A stretch of DNA of 64,000 nucleotides from Psychrobacter sp. FDAARGOS_221 (GTDB lineage: Bacteria; Pseudomonadota; Gammaproteobacteria; Pseudomonadales; Moraxellaceae), in NCBI RefSeq assembly GCF_002313155.2, contig NZ_NWFK02000001.1:1736001-1800000 (forward strand), given 5' to 3'. Of this stretch, positions 28,952-37,199 are shown one piece after another; the first letter of the stretch is position 1, and each line of letters begins with the position of its first letter. The notes under the pieces are model-generated. The model did no database searches and was not told the DNA's origin. It was given only the letters and a program-made list of their open reading frames with translations. A program made the position numbers and the translations under genes.

Positions 28952-28995
28952 ATGTCTATCGATCATGACATCTTATAAACCATTAAGGTAACGGC

Positions 28996-29166
28996 TTATT
29001 TTTTCTTTTTGTTTTTCTTTTGCTTCTTAGACTGTTTTTTGTCTTTTTTAAGCTGCTTTTTTAGCTTCTTAATTTCTTTTTTCTTTTGCTTCACTTCTTT
29101 CTTGGCTTCTTTTTTAGCCTGTTTGATGTCTTTTTTAAGATCTTTAATATCTGACTTCTTAGCCAT
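28996..29166 (-). CDS. Lysine-rich 56-residue protein
   Basis: A short minus-strand frame from ATG at 29166 to TAA at 28996, with AAGGAG eight bases upstream of the ATG. The product has 56 residues, about 30 of them lysine, plus Glu, Asp, Gln, Ile and Leu, and almost nothing else: MAKKSDIKDLKKDIKQ at the start, then KK/EIKKLKKQLKK-type repeats with hydrophobic residues spaced three to four apart, and a final run of Lys. It should form a charged, partly amphipathic helix or coiled coil at the start with a polycationic tail. The strong ribosome site, the terminator just downstream and the in-frame A-rich codons (AAA and AAG mixed) favour a real gene. Nucleic-acid binding is a guess from charge; the family is not known to me. 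Confidence 0.75.
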   Translation of the reverse strand: MAKKSDIKDLKKDIKQAKKEAKKEVKQKKKEIKKLKKQLKKDKKQSKKQKKNKKKK

Positions 29167-29645
29167 ATTCAACTCCTTGATTGGTTACTTCATTAATAAA
29201 ATGATTAAAAACAAATCCATTAAAAATAATAAAGCGATAAATATTTAAATTGTATCCCTTTCACCATCTATTTCACTAGCATTTATTCAACTTAATAGCT
29301 GTTTCACGTGAAACCTATCTCACTAACATGACTCAAACTACTTATTTAAAAATACAGAAGAATCATAAGTAATAAATAGTTAGTTAGCCATTAGCGTCGA
29401 TGGCAAAAGTGTTAACTTAATAGTAGCAAACCTAGGATTTAACTCAAGCGTGTCCTGTATGCGCTGTGTAATATTAAGTAAGCAAACATTTATAATGAAG
29501 CGCATGTTTTAAATATTTATGTCTATTTAACCGCTACCCTACTCCTACCATGCTGCATTATTACAGCGCACTGTTATTATAGAGCACGAATTACAGAGTA
29601 CGGCTATCAGGTATCGCTATTATTAGCAGAACCAAATTAAGTCAA
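29167..29645. other. Intergenic region with a parS-like site
   Basis: About 480 A+T-rich bases upstream of the lysine-rich gene and beyond the DUF2058 gene end. It contains the 16-bp palindrome described separately (29300-29315). I see no coding frame with a ribosome site and no terminator with a clear stem after the DUF2058 stop. Confidence 0.5.
29300..29315. promoter_or_regulatory. parS: parS-like ParB-binding palindrome
   Basis: TGTTTCACGTGAAACC matches the bacterial parS consensus TGTTNCACGTGAAACA at 15 of the 16 positions (N counted as a match); the inner 14 bases are a perfect palindrome. It is intergenic, as many parS sites are. ParB spreads from such sites to organise origin-proximal DNA for segregation. 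Only one copy is seen in the window. Confidence 0.7.
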
Positions 29646-30179
29646 TTACCACATCAAATCATCAGGTATCACATACTCAGCATACGGATCATCTTCTGCT
29701 GGTTGGTCGTCCGCCTTATCATTAGATTCAACAATAAAACCTTCAAGCTTGTCATTAATACGATCCGCTAACGGTCGTGGTAGCAAGGCATAGCCCTCTT
29801 CTAGACGGGCGATACTGACGTGACCGGCAACAATTTGATCAAACAACTTTTGAGTGATGTTTAACTTTTTGATTTTGCTGTCATCAACAAAGCGATACTC
29901 AATATCACCTTGAGTATCGGTGATTTGATGCTGCTGAATCATTTGAATGATGTTGGCTCTGAGCGTTTTTTCTTCTAGCGCTTGCTGGCGCTGCTGATTA
30001 AGCTGTTGGTCTTTTTTTAGCTTTTCAGCTTGTGCATCAGCCACCGCTTTTTTGATCTCGGCATCAGGGGCATTACCGGTACGCTTAGCGTGTTCGGCTT
30101 GTTTGGTCAGTTTTTTGGCTTTTTTGCTGTCTACCAATCCAGCTTTTAACAGTTGTGCCTGTAACGCATTTTTCGCCAT
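29646..30179 (-). CDS. DUF2058 family protein (YaiL-like)
   Basis: A 177-residue cytoplasmic protein starting MAKNALQAQLLKAGLVDSKK, which is the conserved N-terminus of DUF2058, followed by a highly charged Lys/Glu/Gln helix (about 18-80) and a compact C-terminal part with DTQGDIEYRFVDDSKIKKL and ARLEEGYALLP. It ends in an acidic tail (AEDDPYAEYVIPDDLMW). E. coli YaiL is described as a nucleoprotein or polynucleotide-associated protein; function is not established. It stands alone between A+T-rich gaps. Confidence 0.88.
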   Translation of the reverse strand: MAKNALQAQLLKAGLVDSKKAKKLTKQAEHAKRTGNAPDAEIKKAVADAQAEKLKKDQQLNQQRQQALEEKTLRANIIQMIQQHQITDTQGDIEYRFVDDSKIKKLNITQKLFDQIVAGHVSIARLEEGYALLPRPLADRINDKLEGFIVESNDKADDQPAEDDPYAEYVIPDDLMW

Positions 30180-30377
30180 GAATCGTTCCTTAACGCTTAA
30201 GCTGATGTCGTCAATTCAAATCTTTATAATATTCGCGACATCAACCAAATAAAAGTAATAACCAAATAGAGTAGCAAGTTTTATAGCTCAGTGTCATCAC
30301 ATTTGTGTTTTAACCGACTCCTATCCTGCCAACCCTATGTATAAGCAAGCCATAAACCCACTGTGTAATATTGGGTA

Positions 30378-31229
30378 TCATTGGGTGTTATTGGATTTGT
30401 CTTTAACATAGCCCTCGAACAATTGGGCTAGCTCCTGCTTAGTGTAGTTCACCTTTAGCTCATTTTGCATAATATCGCTGAACTGATCAAACTCAGTGAT
30501 TTCAATCTGTTCGGTGCTGTCAGCATGAATCTTAAAGTAGGCATTGTTACGCAGCGAGTTGATTGAATCCTCTGTATTGCAAGAAACCACTAGCGTGTTG
30601 CGCCATAAACCCTCTGGGTTCATGTAAGAGTAGAAGTTACCCATCTGAAAGTCAGCTTCGACATTTTCGATTAAATTAAACTGAGTCGCGTTAAATGGTT
30701 TGCCTTTTTCAACAAGCTGCATGGTGTACACGCCTTTATCAGCGTCTACTGGCAGTACTTTGTAAGGAATACCTAAGTGACTCACCGCAGGCTCATTGGT
30801 GTCGCCAAACTTAACCGCCACGCTTGGGCTGCGAAAGCCAACGCCCACATCGACCAAGTACGTCTCACCTTCATAATACAAAATAGTCACGCGATGGGTC
30901 AGCGGTGCTCTTGGGGCCTCATTATTCACCACACGCGCAATGTGCTGAGTCACCTCAAAGCCTTTTAACTTAAGGGTTTCATACATCAGCTTGTTGTGTT
31001 CAAAGCAGTAACCAGCACGTTTATTGACCACTAAATTATTGTAGATGCCTTCAAGATCTATCGGTACCGACTCCCCAACTAAGATCTTTGGATTACCAAA
31101 GGCAAAGGCTTTCAGATGAGCGTCTGCCAGCTTGGAAATATCTTCTAGCGTTTTTAGGTCTGGATCAATGTTAAGCGTCTCTAGATAGTGATCAATAATG
31201 CGTTTAGTGTCTGTCTGTTTGCTATTCAT
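30378..31229 (-). CDS. Arylamine N-acetyltransferase
   Basis: A 283-residue enzyme that transfers acetyl from acetyl-CoA to arylamines, hydrazines or arylhydroxylamines. The catalytic triad is visible: C75 in RAGYCFEHN, H112 in PLTHRVTIL and D127 in YLVDVGVGF, with the 37- and 15-residue spacing typical of NAT enzymes. The LVVNKRAGYCFEHNKLM block is the family signature. GGAGC lies upstream of the ATG. The gene is flanked by unrelated genes, so the natural substrate is unknown; detoxification is the usual inference. Confidence 0.92.
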   Translation of the reverse strand: MNSKQTDTKRIIDHYLETLNIDPDLKTLEDISKLADAHLKAFAFGNPKILVGESVPIDLEGIYNNLVVNKRAGYCFEHNKLMYETLKLKGFEVTQHIARVVNNEAPRAPLTHRVTILYYEGETYLVDVGVGFRSPSVAVKFGDTNEPAVSHLGIPYKVLPVDADKGVYTMQLVEKGKPFNATQFNLIENVEADFQMGNFYSYMNPEGLWRNTLVVSCNTEDSINSLRNNAYFKIHADSTEQIEITEFDQFSDIMQNELKVNYTKQELAQLFEGYVKDKSNNTQ

Positions 31230-31362
31230 AACTGCTCCAGCTTGTAAGTATTTATTGTTATAGAGGTAAGGTTATACGTTTCATCTTAATAAACTTCATC
31301 TTAACAAACTGGGTATGAAATAAGGTAACGGTTGGTTAAAGTAATAGCCGGTTTGGTTAAGG

Positions 31363-32469
31363 TTAGGGTAAAGTCATATCACCGTCATCAATCCAGCCGA
31401 CGCGGCGCATCATCCAAGCAACTAAGCCTGCAATGAGCGCCGGTAATGCAAACATTAATAACACAATGGCCAGCCAGATTTGACTACTACTAAGCGTGCC
31501 AGCAGAGGCTTCAAGCACCCCAAACACCCCGACAAAGCCAGCAGTACCCATGCCTGCACCACTGGCAGTACTCATCAGACCAAATCCAGTAGTGGCAATC
31601 GGCCCGACCACGGCACTGGCAATCACTACCGGTAATAAAATAATCGGTTTTTTAAAGATATTCGGAATCTGTAGCATACTGGTGCCCAGTCCTTGAGCGA
31701 TGACGCCACTGACGCCATTGTCTTTGAAACTGGCCACCGCAAAGCCAATCATATGCGCCGCGCAGCCGACCACAGCAGCGCCACCCGCTAGACCATCAAG
31801 GCCAATGGCAATACAAATCGCTGCGCTTGAGGTCGGCATGGTTAGCAGTAGTCCAACCACCACTGCTATCACGATTCCCATCATAAATGGCTGTAACTGA
31901 GTGGCCATCTCGATACCGGCACCAATGCTATTGACCACACTGACCACCGGCGGATTGAGCCAAGCGCATACCGCTAAGGCCACCACACCGACCGCCCAAG
32001 GCACTAGGATAATATCCAGTTTGGTTTTGCCTTGAATCCAACTGCCAGCGCGATAGGCAAATACCGTGGCTAAATAAGCACCGATTGGATTGCCCGGTAC
32101 TGCTAAAAATGTCGCAGGTGAACCATCTTGTGGCGTGAACAAATGCCCTGCTATCAAAGCTTCAGAATGTGCGCCCATCATGCCAGCAACCAAACACGCA
32201 AACACCACCAAGGTTGGCGCCTTTAAATAATAAGCGATACCGACCCCGATGCCAGCACCCATCAAGATTGACGCCAACTTACCTAAATCCATTAACAGCG
32301 GCAGATTAAGTGCTAACCCCGCTTGAGAGAAAATCAGCCCTGCAATCAAGGTCACAAACAGACCCAGCGCCATACCGGTAAAGGCATCAATCAAATACTT
32401 ATTGAAAAAAGCACGCAAAGGCGTGGGTAATAGAGTGTTCGGTGACGATTGCTTCGATGTGGTGCTCAT
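31363..32469 (-). CDS. PTS EIIC-like membrane permease (PTS_EIIC_2 family)
   Basis: A 368-residue integral membrane protein with about ten hydrophobic segments. Features such as LMGAGIGVGIAYYL, GMMGAHSEALIAG, GNPIGAYLATVFAYRAG, TSSAAICIAIGLDGLAGGAAVVGCAAHMIGFA (several short motifs) and an AGMGTAGFVGVFG stretch match the stand-alone PTS transporter subunit IIC family. No EIIA, EIIB, HPr or EI gene is nearby, so phosphotransfer is not supported by context and it may act as a transporter of unknown substrate. Start has only a weak ribosome site (gggataccc). Confidence 0.8.
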   Translation of the reverse strand: MSTTSKQSSPNTLLPTPLRAFFNKYLIDAFTGMALGLFVTLIAGLIFSQAGLALNLPLLMDLGKLASILMGAGIGVGIAYYLKAPTLVVFACLVAGMMGAHSEALIAGHLFTPQDGSPATFLAVPGNPIGAYLATVFAYRAGSWIQGKTKLDIILVPWAVGVVALAVCAWLNPPVVSVVNSIGAGIEMATQLQPFMMGIVIAVVVGLLLTMPTSSAAICIAIGLDGLAGGAAVVGCAAHMIGFAVASFKDNGVSGVIAQGLGTSMLQIPNIFKKPIILLPVVIASAVVGPIATTGFGLMSTASGAGMGTAGFVGVFGVLEASAGTLSSSQIWLAIVLLMFALPALIAGLVAWMMRRVGWIDDGDMTLP

Positions 32470-32552
32470 GGCGGGTATCCCTATACTGATTCTAAATCTG
32501 AATCTGTTTTTTTATTTTGATGGTGCTATTGCTCGATTAACGCTGTCATCGG

Positions 32553-33116
32553 CTATTTTTCCCACTTTGGGGGCGGAGGCGTATAGTCCTGTAGCTTCTC
32601 AAGCAGCTCATTAATGTCATCAGACACGATCAACATATCCAGATAAGTCTGACGCATAAATCCAGCCTTAACCATGTCAGCTAAGAAGCTTAATAGCCCG
32701 TCATAGTAACCATTAACGTTTAAAAAGGCGCAAGGTTTGTCATGTAATCCAAGCTGAGCCCAAGTCCATACCTCAAATAACTCTTCTAATGTCCCTGCAC
32801 CGCCTGGCAATGCCACAAAAGCATCGCCATAATGTGCCATTTTTTGTTTGCGCTCATGCATGTCTTTGACCAAAATCAACTCATTGATGCCGGTGTGTGC
32901 CAACTCTTTATCGGATAAATGCTTAGGGATAACGCCAATAACGTGTAAACCTGCGGCAACCGCAGCATTGGCCAATACACCCATTAGCCCGACTTTACCG
33001 CCGCCATACACCACATCCAGTTGATGACGTCCTAATGCCGCCGCAAACAATCGAGTTTGCTCGACGTAAATGGGCTCTAACCCTTCGCTTGATCCACAAT
33101 AAACCGCTACTCGCAT
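32553..33116 (-). CDS. LOG family protein (nucleotide 5'-monophosphate nucleosidase type)
   Basis: A 187-residue Rossmann-like protein of the LOG/YvdD family. Motifs: VAVYCGSSEGLEPIY at the N-terminus, GGGKVGLMGVLANA (nucleotide-binding loop) and LPGGAGTLEELFEVWTW, the PGGxGTxxE active site with catalytic Arg/Glu in MHERKQKM just before. LOG enzymes remove ribose 5-phosphate from cytokinin nucleotides or AMP; many bacterial members act as nucleotide nucleosidases. AAGGAA precedes the ATG. It is divergent from a macrodomain gene, another ADP-ribose/nucleotide-related enzyme. Confidence 0.9.
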   Translation of the reverse strand: MRVAVYCGSSEGLEPIYVEQTRLFAAALGRHQLDVVYGGGKVGLMGVLANAAVAAGLHVIGVIPKHLSDKELAHTGINELILVKDMHERKQKMAHYGDAFVALPGGAGTLEELFEVWTWAQLGLHDKPCAFLNVNGYYDGLLSFLADMVKAGFMRQTYLDMLIVSDDINELLEKLQDYTPPPPKWEK

Positions 33117-33319
33117 ATTTTATTATTCCTTTTGTCTAACGCTTGTCTGTACTAAAGCCTGTATTCTATCACTGCTGTGTATAAAGTACTTAGCACACTA
33201 TGGCTGCTGATGTTTATTGTCGGTTTTGGTTGATTGGTTTTAGACAGTGCGTTTGGCTTATACTAAATGCTAAATTTTAATAACCAAAGCCTGTTAATCA
33301 CCATTAAGGAGTGTGTACC

Positions 33320-33964
33320 ATGTCAGCCTCTCATTCTCATTCAGCTGCCGATAACCACAGTGTGTTTGATAGCACTGCCCTATCTCCACTTGCTCAAATC
33401 AAAATCAGCTCCGCTAACGATGCTGAATCTCACTCCCATTCAGAAGTAATGTTAACAGTGATTCAGGCCGACCTTACCACCTTACCCGTTGATGCAATCG
33501 TCAATGCGGCCAACTCAAGTTTGCTTGGCGGCGGTGGTGTCGACGGTGCCATTCATAAAGCCGCTGGCCCAAAGCTGTTGGCCTATTGTCGCACCTTAAA
33601 TGGTTGCCCTACTGGAGAAGCAAAAATCAGCCCAGGCTTTAAGCTACCGTCAAAGCAGGTGATTCATACTGTCGGCCCAGTCTGGCATGGCGGTGAAAAA
33701 GGAGAGCCTGAGTTACTGGCCAATTGCTATCGTAACTGTATGCAACTGGCGCAACAAAACAACATCGCTAGTATCGCTTTTCCTGCGATTAGTACTGGCG
33801 TCTATGGCTATCCTATTGAGGAAGCGACCAAGATTGCCATTGCTACTGTGATAGACAGCTTAAGACAGGTGAGCGCAGCAGAAGCCGTCACCAAAGAAGT
33901 GATATTTTGTTGTTTTTCAGCTGCTGATGCCGCTATTTATCAACAACAGTTTGAGGCTTTTTAG
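33320..33964 (+). CDS. Macrodomain protein, O-acetyl-ADP-ribose deacetylase-type
   Basis: The ATG at 33320 follows AAGGAG (33305-33310) by nine bases. The 214-residue protein has an N-terminal extension of about 47 residues rich in His and Ser ([14 protein letters not shown]), then a complete MacroD-type macrodomain: [30 protein letters not shown] (several motifs in a row, with the catalytic Asn and Asp of the NAAN and GGGGVDGAI blocks), [22 protein letters not shown] and [12 protein letters not shown]. It hydrolyses O-acetyl-ADP-ribose and may remove mono-ADP-ribose. The extension is not usual for YmdB-like proteins. A degenerate tandem repeat follows the stop codon. Confidence 0.92.
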   Translation: MSASHSHSAADNHSVFDSTALSPLAQIKISSANDAESHSHSEVMLTVIQADLTTLPVDAIVNAANSSLLGGGGVDGAIHKAAGPKLLAYCRTLNGCPTGEAKISPGFKLPSKQVIHTVGPVWHGGEKGEPELLANCYRNCMQLAQQNNIASIAFPAISTGVYGYPIEEATKIAIATVIDSLRQVSAAEAVTKEVIFCCFSAADAAIYQQQFEAF

Positions 33965-34082
33965 ATGACAGCTATTTAAGTTAGAGCTACTTAAATGAAA
34001 GCTATTTAGATAAAGACTATTTGGTTTGAGGCTGTTGAAATAAAAGCTATTTAAATGAAAGCTGTTTGAATTAAAACTTTTT
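33963..34082. repeat. Degenerate 15-bp tandem repeat array between convergent genes
   Basis: About eight imperfect units of 14-16 bp with the core aaagctatttaaat fill the gap between the macrodomain and glycosyltransferase genes. The first unit begins at the macrodomain stop codon. On the minus strand the units read as a pentapeptide-like series NSFHL, NSFYF, NSLYL, but no good start supports translation. Confidence 0.75.
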
Positions 34083-34094
34083 AGACTTTTTGAG

Positions 34095-34826
34095 CTATGG
34101 CTTAGATTTGTAATGACCAAATTCATAGCGGATTTTTTGATTGCGCACCTCACCGATAAACAATCGGTGTAGATTGGCATGCAAATATTTTCTTCCAGTG
34201 GTTAGTACCCCATCTTGTTTGAGACGCCTTGGGTCAAAGGTAAATCCTAAAGGCAACATACGAAACCGGGTAATGTGACTGGCACGATTGACATAATCAC
34301 AGTCTTCGCACAGGCTGATAGTAGTATCAAAGCCATTAATGGTAGTATGTACGCGTTTGGTAGAAAACAAACAGGCACCAATAGCAGTTGGGAACACAAA
34401 CTGAGTCAAACCAATGCCGATATTAAACAGCTTATAGCCAAGACTATAACGTTTGGGCAATCCTTTTGGCGACAAGTACACCCCAGCCACTTGAAGCTGC
34501 TTGGTGTTTAAATGCTGTAACGCTTGTTGTAGAAAGTCAGGCGCTAGGCGCACATCGGCATCCAAAAACAGCAGGCGCTCATACTGAGCCAGATTTGCAC
34601 CGGTATTGCGCCCCAAACACACGCCTCTTGTGCTCATCTGCTCGATATGCAGCCGTGGTAACCGCGTAGCATAACTTTCGGCGATGGCACAGGTCTCATC
34701 GTCACTGTTTGAATCGACCAAAATAACCTCGAAGTCTTGATGCGTTTGCTGCACCAAGTCATCGAGCAGTCCACTGATACGCTCGGCCTCATTTAAGGTA
34801 ATAATAACAATACTGACTGAAGACAC
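34095..34826 (-). CDS. Glycosyltransferase family 2
   Basis: A 243-residue cytoplasmic enzyme of the GT-A fold. N-terminal VSIVIITLNEAERI and ILVDSNSDDET are the nucleotide-sugar binding blocks; LLFLDADVRLAPDFL carries the D-x-D metal motif (DAD); ISLCEDCDYVNRA is the ExxD acceptor-side motif. The likely start is a GTG at 34826 preceded by AGGATGG. Sugar donor and acceptor are unknown. A second hydrophobic stretch (about 133-148, LFNIGIGLTQFVFPTAIG) may touch the membrane. Confidence 0.85.
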   Translation of the reverse strand: MSSVSIVIITLNEAERISGLLDDLVQQTHQDFEVILVDSNSDDETCAIAESYATRLPRLHIEQMSTRGVCLGRNTGANLAQYERLLFLDADVRLAPDFLQQALQHLNTKQLQVAGVYLSPKGLPKRYSLGYKLFNIGIGLTQFVFPTAIGACLFSTKRVHTTINGFDTTISLCEDCDYVNRASHITRFRMLPLGFTFDPRRLKQDGVLTTGRKYLHANLHRLFIGEVRNQKIRYEFGHYKSKP

Positions 34827-35074
34827 AGGGCCATCCTATAGGGTGTTAAGCACATACATAAAAAAGGTAACGCCAGTCCTAGACCGACGTTACCCATGCT
34901 ACGTCCTAAATATGTCAGTATCATTATGCTAAACAATCGCCCAGCGGCTTTGACTAAAAACCATGCAGACTTTTAGTCAAACGACCTCAAATATAGGCGA
35001 TTGCGGCTAACTATTGGTGCTCAATCAGTATTAAATAACTATTTAGCTATTTAATTAATTTAGCCTTCCAACAC

Positions 35075-36478
35075 CTATTGTGGCCAAATTTTGCCTGGAT
35101 TTAGGATATTGTTCGGATCCAGCGCCTGCTTGATGGCCTGCATCATCACAACCGCCTCGCCATGCTCATAAGCCATATACTTGCGCTTACCCTGACCAAT
35201 ACCATGCTCACCGGTACAAGTACCGTCCATATCGATAGCACGTTTTGCCAGACGACCGACCAAGTCTTCAGCCGTTTTTACCTCATCAGGGTTATTAGTG
35301 TCGACCAATAACAACACATGGAAGTTACCGTCACCCACATGCCCAACGATAGGCCCAATCATACCCGAGGCCTCAATGTCTTTGGCGGTTTCACTGACGC
35401 ACTCTGCCAGACGTGAAATAGGCACACAGGCATCGGTTGACAACGCTTTGGCTTCAGGGCGTAGCGCACAGCTGGCCGGATAAGCGTTATGGCGCGCATG
35501 CCATAGTTTGTTGCGCTCAACTTCGTTGGTATCCCAAGCAAAGTCTGAGCCACCGCACTCCTCTACAATTTCACCGAAGATTTGTGCCTGCTCTTGGACA
35601 CTGGCCTCACTGCCATGAAACTCAATAAATAAGGTCGGCGTCTCTTTTAGATTTAAATTAGAGTACTGGTTACACGCCTTGACTTGTAGCGCATCTAACA
35701 GCTCAATACGGGCAATCGGCAAACACATCTGAATGGTCATCATCGTCGCTTCACAGGCAGCTTCTACGCTTGGAAAATGACAGATACCACTGCCGATACA
35801 CTCCGTAATACCAAATAGCTTTAAGGTAATCTCGGTGACAATACCCAAGGTACCTTCTGAGCCAATAATTAGACGGGTTAAGTCATAACCAGCCGCTGAC
35901 TTTTTGGCACGGCTACCGGTTTTAATGATTTTACCTTCAGCCGTGACAATCTCTAATGACAGCACCACATCTTTCATGGTGCCATAACGCACCGCATTGG
36001 TACCCGACGCACGCGTGGCGACCATACCCCCAATAGTGGCATTGGCACCTGGATCAATCGGGAAAAATAAGCCTGTATCGCGCAGATAGTGATTGAGCTG
36101 CTCACGAGTAACACCGGGCTGAACGGTGACGGTTAAGTCTTCATTATTAACCTGTAACACCTCGTTCATCTCACTCATATCAATACACAGCCCGCCCTCA
36201 GGTGCGTTCAGCTGCCCTTCTAATGATGAGCCGATACCAAAAGCAATCACTGGCATCTTATATTGGTTACAAATCTCAACCGCTTGCGCTACGTCCTGCT
36301 TGCTTTGAGCCACAAGTACCGCATCTGCTGGCTGATTTTTCAACCACGTCATGGTGTGTGCGTGTTGCTGACGCGTCGTCAGATTAACACTGAGCTTATC
36401 GGCAAAGTGCGCTTGTAATTTAGCAATGGCCTCTTCATAGCGTGCTGGTTGAGAGGATTGATTGGCTGTTTGACTCAT
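35075..36478 (-). CDS. FAD-binding D-lactate dehydrogenase-like oxidoreductase
   Basis: A 467-residue member of the GlcD/D-LDH (vanillyl-alcohol oxidase) family. The PCMH-type FAD domain has VIAFGIGSSLEGQ, TVQPGVTREQLNHYL, IDPGANATIGGMVATRASGTNAVRYGTM and GSEGTLGIVTEITLKLF. The C-terminal cap has IVGHVGDGNFHVLLLV, with the substrate-site histidine, and GTCTGEHGIGQGKRKYM. It most resembles mitochondrial-type D-lactate dehydrogenase (cytochrome), oxidising D-2-hydroxy acids. GlcE and GlcF subunits are not adjacent, which favours a stand-alone enzyme over glycolate oxidase. AAGGAG precedes the ATG. Confidence 0.88.
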   Translation of the reverse strand: MSQTANQSSQPARYEEAIAKLQAHFADKLSVNLTTRQQHAHTMTWLKNQPADAVLVAQSKQDVAQAVEICNQYKMPVIAFGIGSSLEGQLNAPEGGLCIDMSEMNEVLQVNNEDLTVTVQPGVTREQLNHYLRDTGLFFPIDPGANATIGGMVATRASGTNAVRYGTMKDVVLSLEIVTAEGKIIKTGSRAKKSAAGYDLTRLIIGSEGTLGIVTEITLKLFGITECIGSGICHFPSVEAACEATMMTIQMCLPIARIELLDALQVKACNQYSNLNLKETPTLFIEFHGSEASVQEQAQIFGEIVEECGGSDFAWDTNEVERNKLWHARHNAYPASCALRPEAKALSTDACVPISRLAECVSETAKDIEASGMIGPIVGHVGDGNFHVLLLVDTNNPDEVKTAEDLVGRLAKRAIDMDGTCTGEHGIGQGKRKYMAYEHGEAVVMMQAIKQALDPNNILNPGKIWPQ

Positions 36479-37199
36479 GACAGAACTCCTTAGGGTTAGA
36501 TGATGTTTTATGGCTATACGACTTACTTGCTTTAGGACTTAACTGCTATATAAATTAATGGATAAACTGGTTAATCACTATATTAAAGACTTCTGAGTAA
36601 ATGGTTAAGCTGTTTTCATCCAATTTCTCAGCGTTTTTGGTCAAGCTTTATCAATCTGTTTGGTTCAACGCTATCACTAATGTTGGTGTCAAAACTATTA
36701 TTATTGAACAAATACTGACCGTGTTAATTGTAAAGTGACAGCAAATAACTCTTCAAATTGCTTACATTTGTTGGCAATTAGAACGTTAGTTTTATCTAAA
36801 TTGCTTTATAAATCAAATTTATACGATAGCGATTGACTAACGTTGGTAAATTTTCTAGAATGAAGACGTCATTGAAACAATTGTTACTAAGTTGACACAG
36901 GATGACAACACTTTTTTAGAAGCTGCTTTTTAGAAGCTTACTATAAATAAACAGTGTGGTTATGATCAGATTAATTATATGCTCATCGTCAACAGCGTAA
37001 AAACTGTTTTGAAACGCCTGATAAAATCTACATGGAAGTTATTGCAGATTATAACGTTTAGCACACTACAAAGTTAGCTATATCTTGATAAAGATATCTT
37101 TGTATCAATAAGATAACTGTATCAAGCGCTAATCATAAAGTATGCTGCCATATTAATAGTTAGTGTGAACTCGACACTTTGCTTATACAAGGATGTATC
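36479..37199. other. Long divergent intergenic region with inverted repeats upstream of ompW-like gene
   Basis: About 720 A+T-rich bases. Two overlapping inverted repeats of the form TATCTT-n4-AAGATA and TATCTT-n9-AAGATA lie at 37081-37096 and 37095-37115, about 85-120 bases upstream of the OmpW-family start; they are operator-like. At 36893-36921 a TTGACA is followed at 17 bases by a weak TTTAGA. No coding frame or RNA is supported in the rest. Confidence 0.5.
37081..37115 (+). promoter_or_regulatory. Overlapping inverted repeats, possible operator
   Basis: TATCTT (37081-37086), AAGATA (37091-37096), TATCTT (37095-37100) and AAGATA (37110-37115) form two inverted repeats that share two bases. 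They are placed where a regulator of the OmpW-family gene could bind. No regulator is identified. Confidence 0.45.

Noticed and set aside
29009..29248. Plus-strand frame with a Phe/Leu/Ser-rich product
   Set aside because: It is the antisense of the lysine-rich minus-strand gene: Lys codons read backwards give Phe and Leu. The minus strand has the ribosome site.
31363..32469. A complete sugar PTS
   Set aside because: Only an EIIC-like protein is encoded; EIIA, EIIB, HPr and EI are absent nearby.
33963..34082. CRISPR array
   Set aside because: Units are only about 15 bp, degenerate and without unique spacers; no cas genes are in the window.
33917..34180. Minus-strand frame with pentapeptide-like repeats
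   Set aside because: It overlaps the glycosyltransferase gene in another frame and is produced by a degenerate 15-bp DNA repeat; no ribosome site was found.
35075..36478. Glycolate oxidase GlcD subunit
   Set aside because: No glcE or glcF genes adjoin, so a stand-alone D-lactate dehydrogenase-like enzyme fits better.
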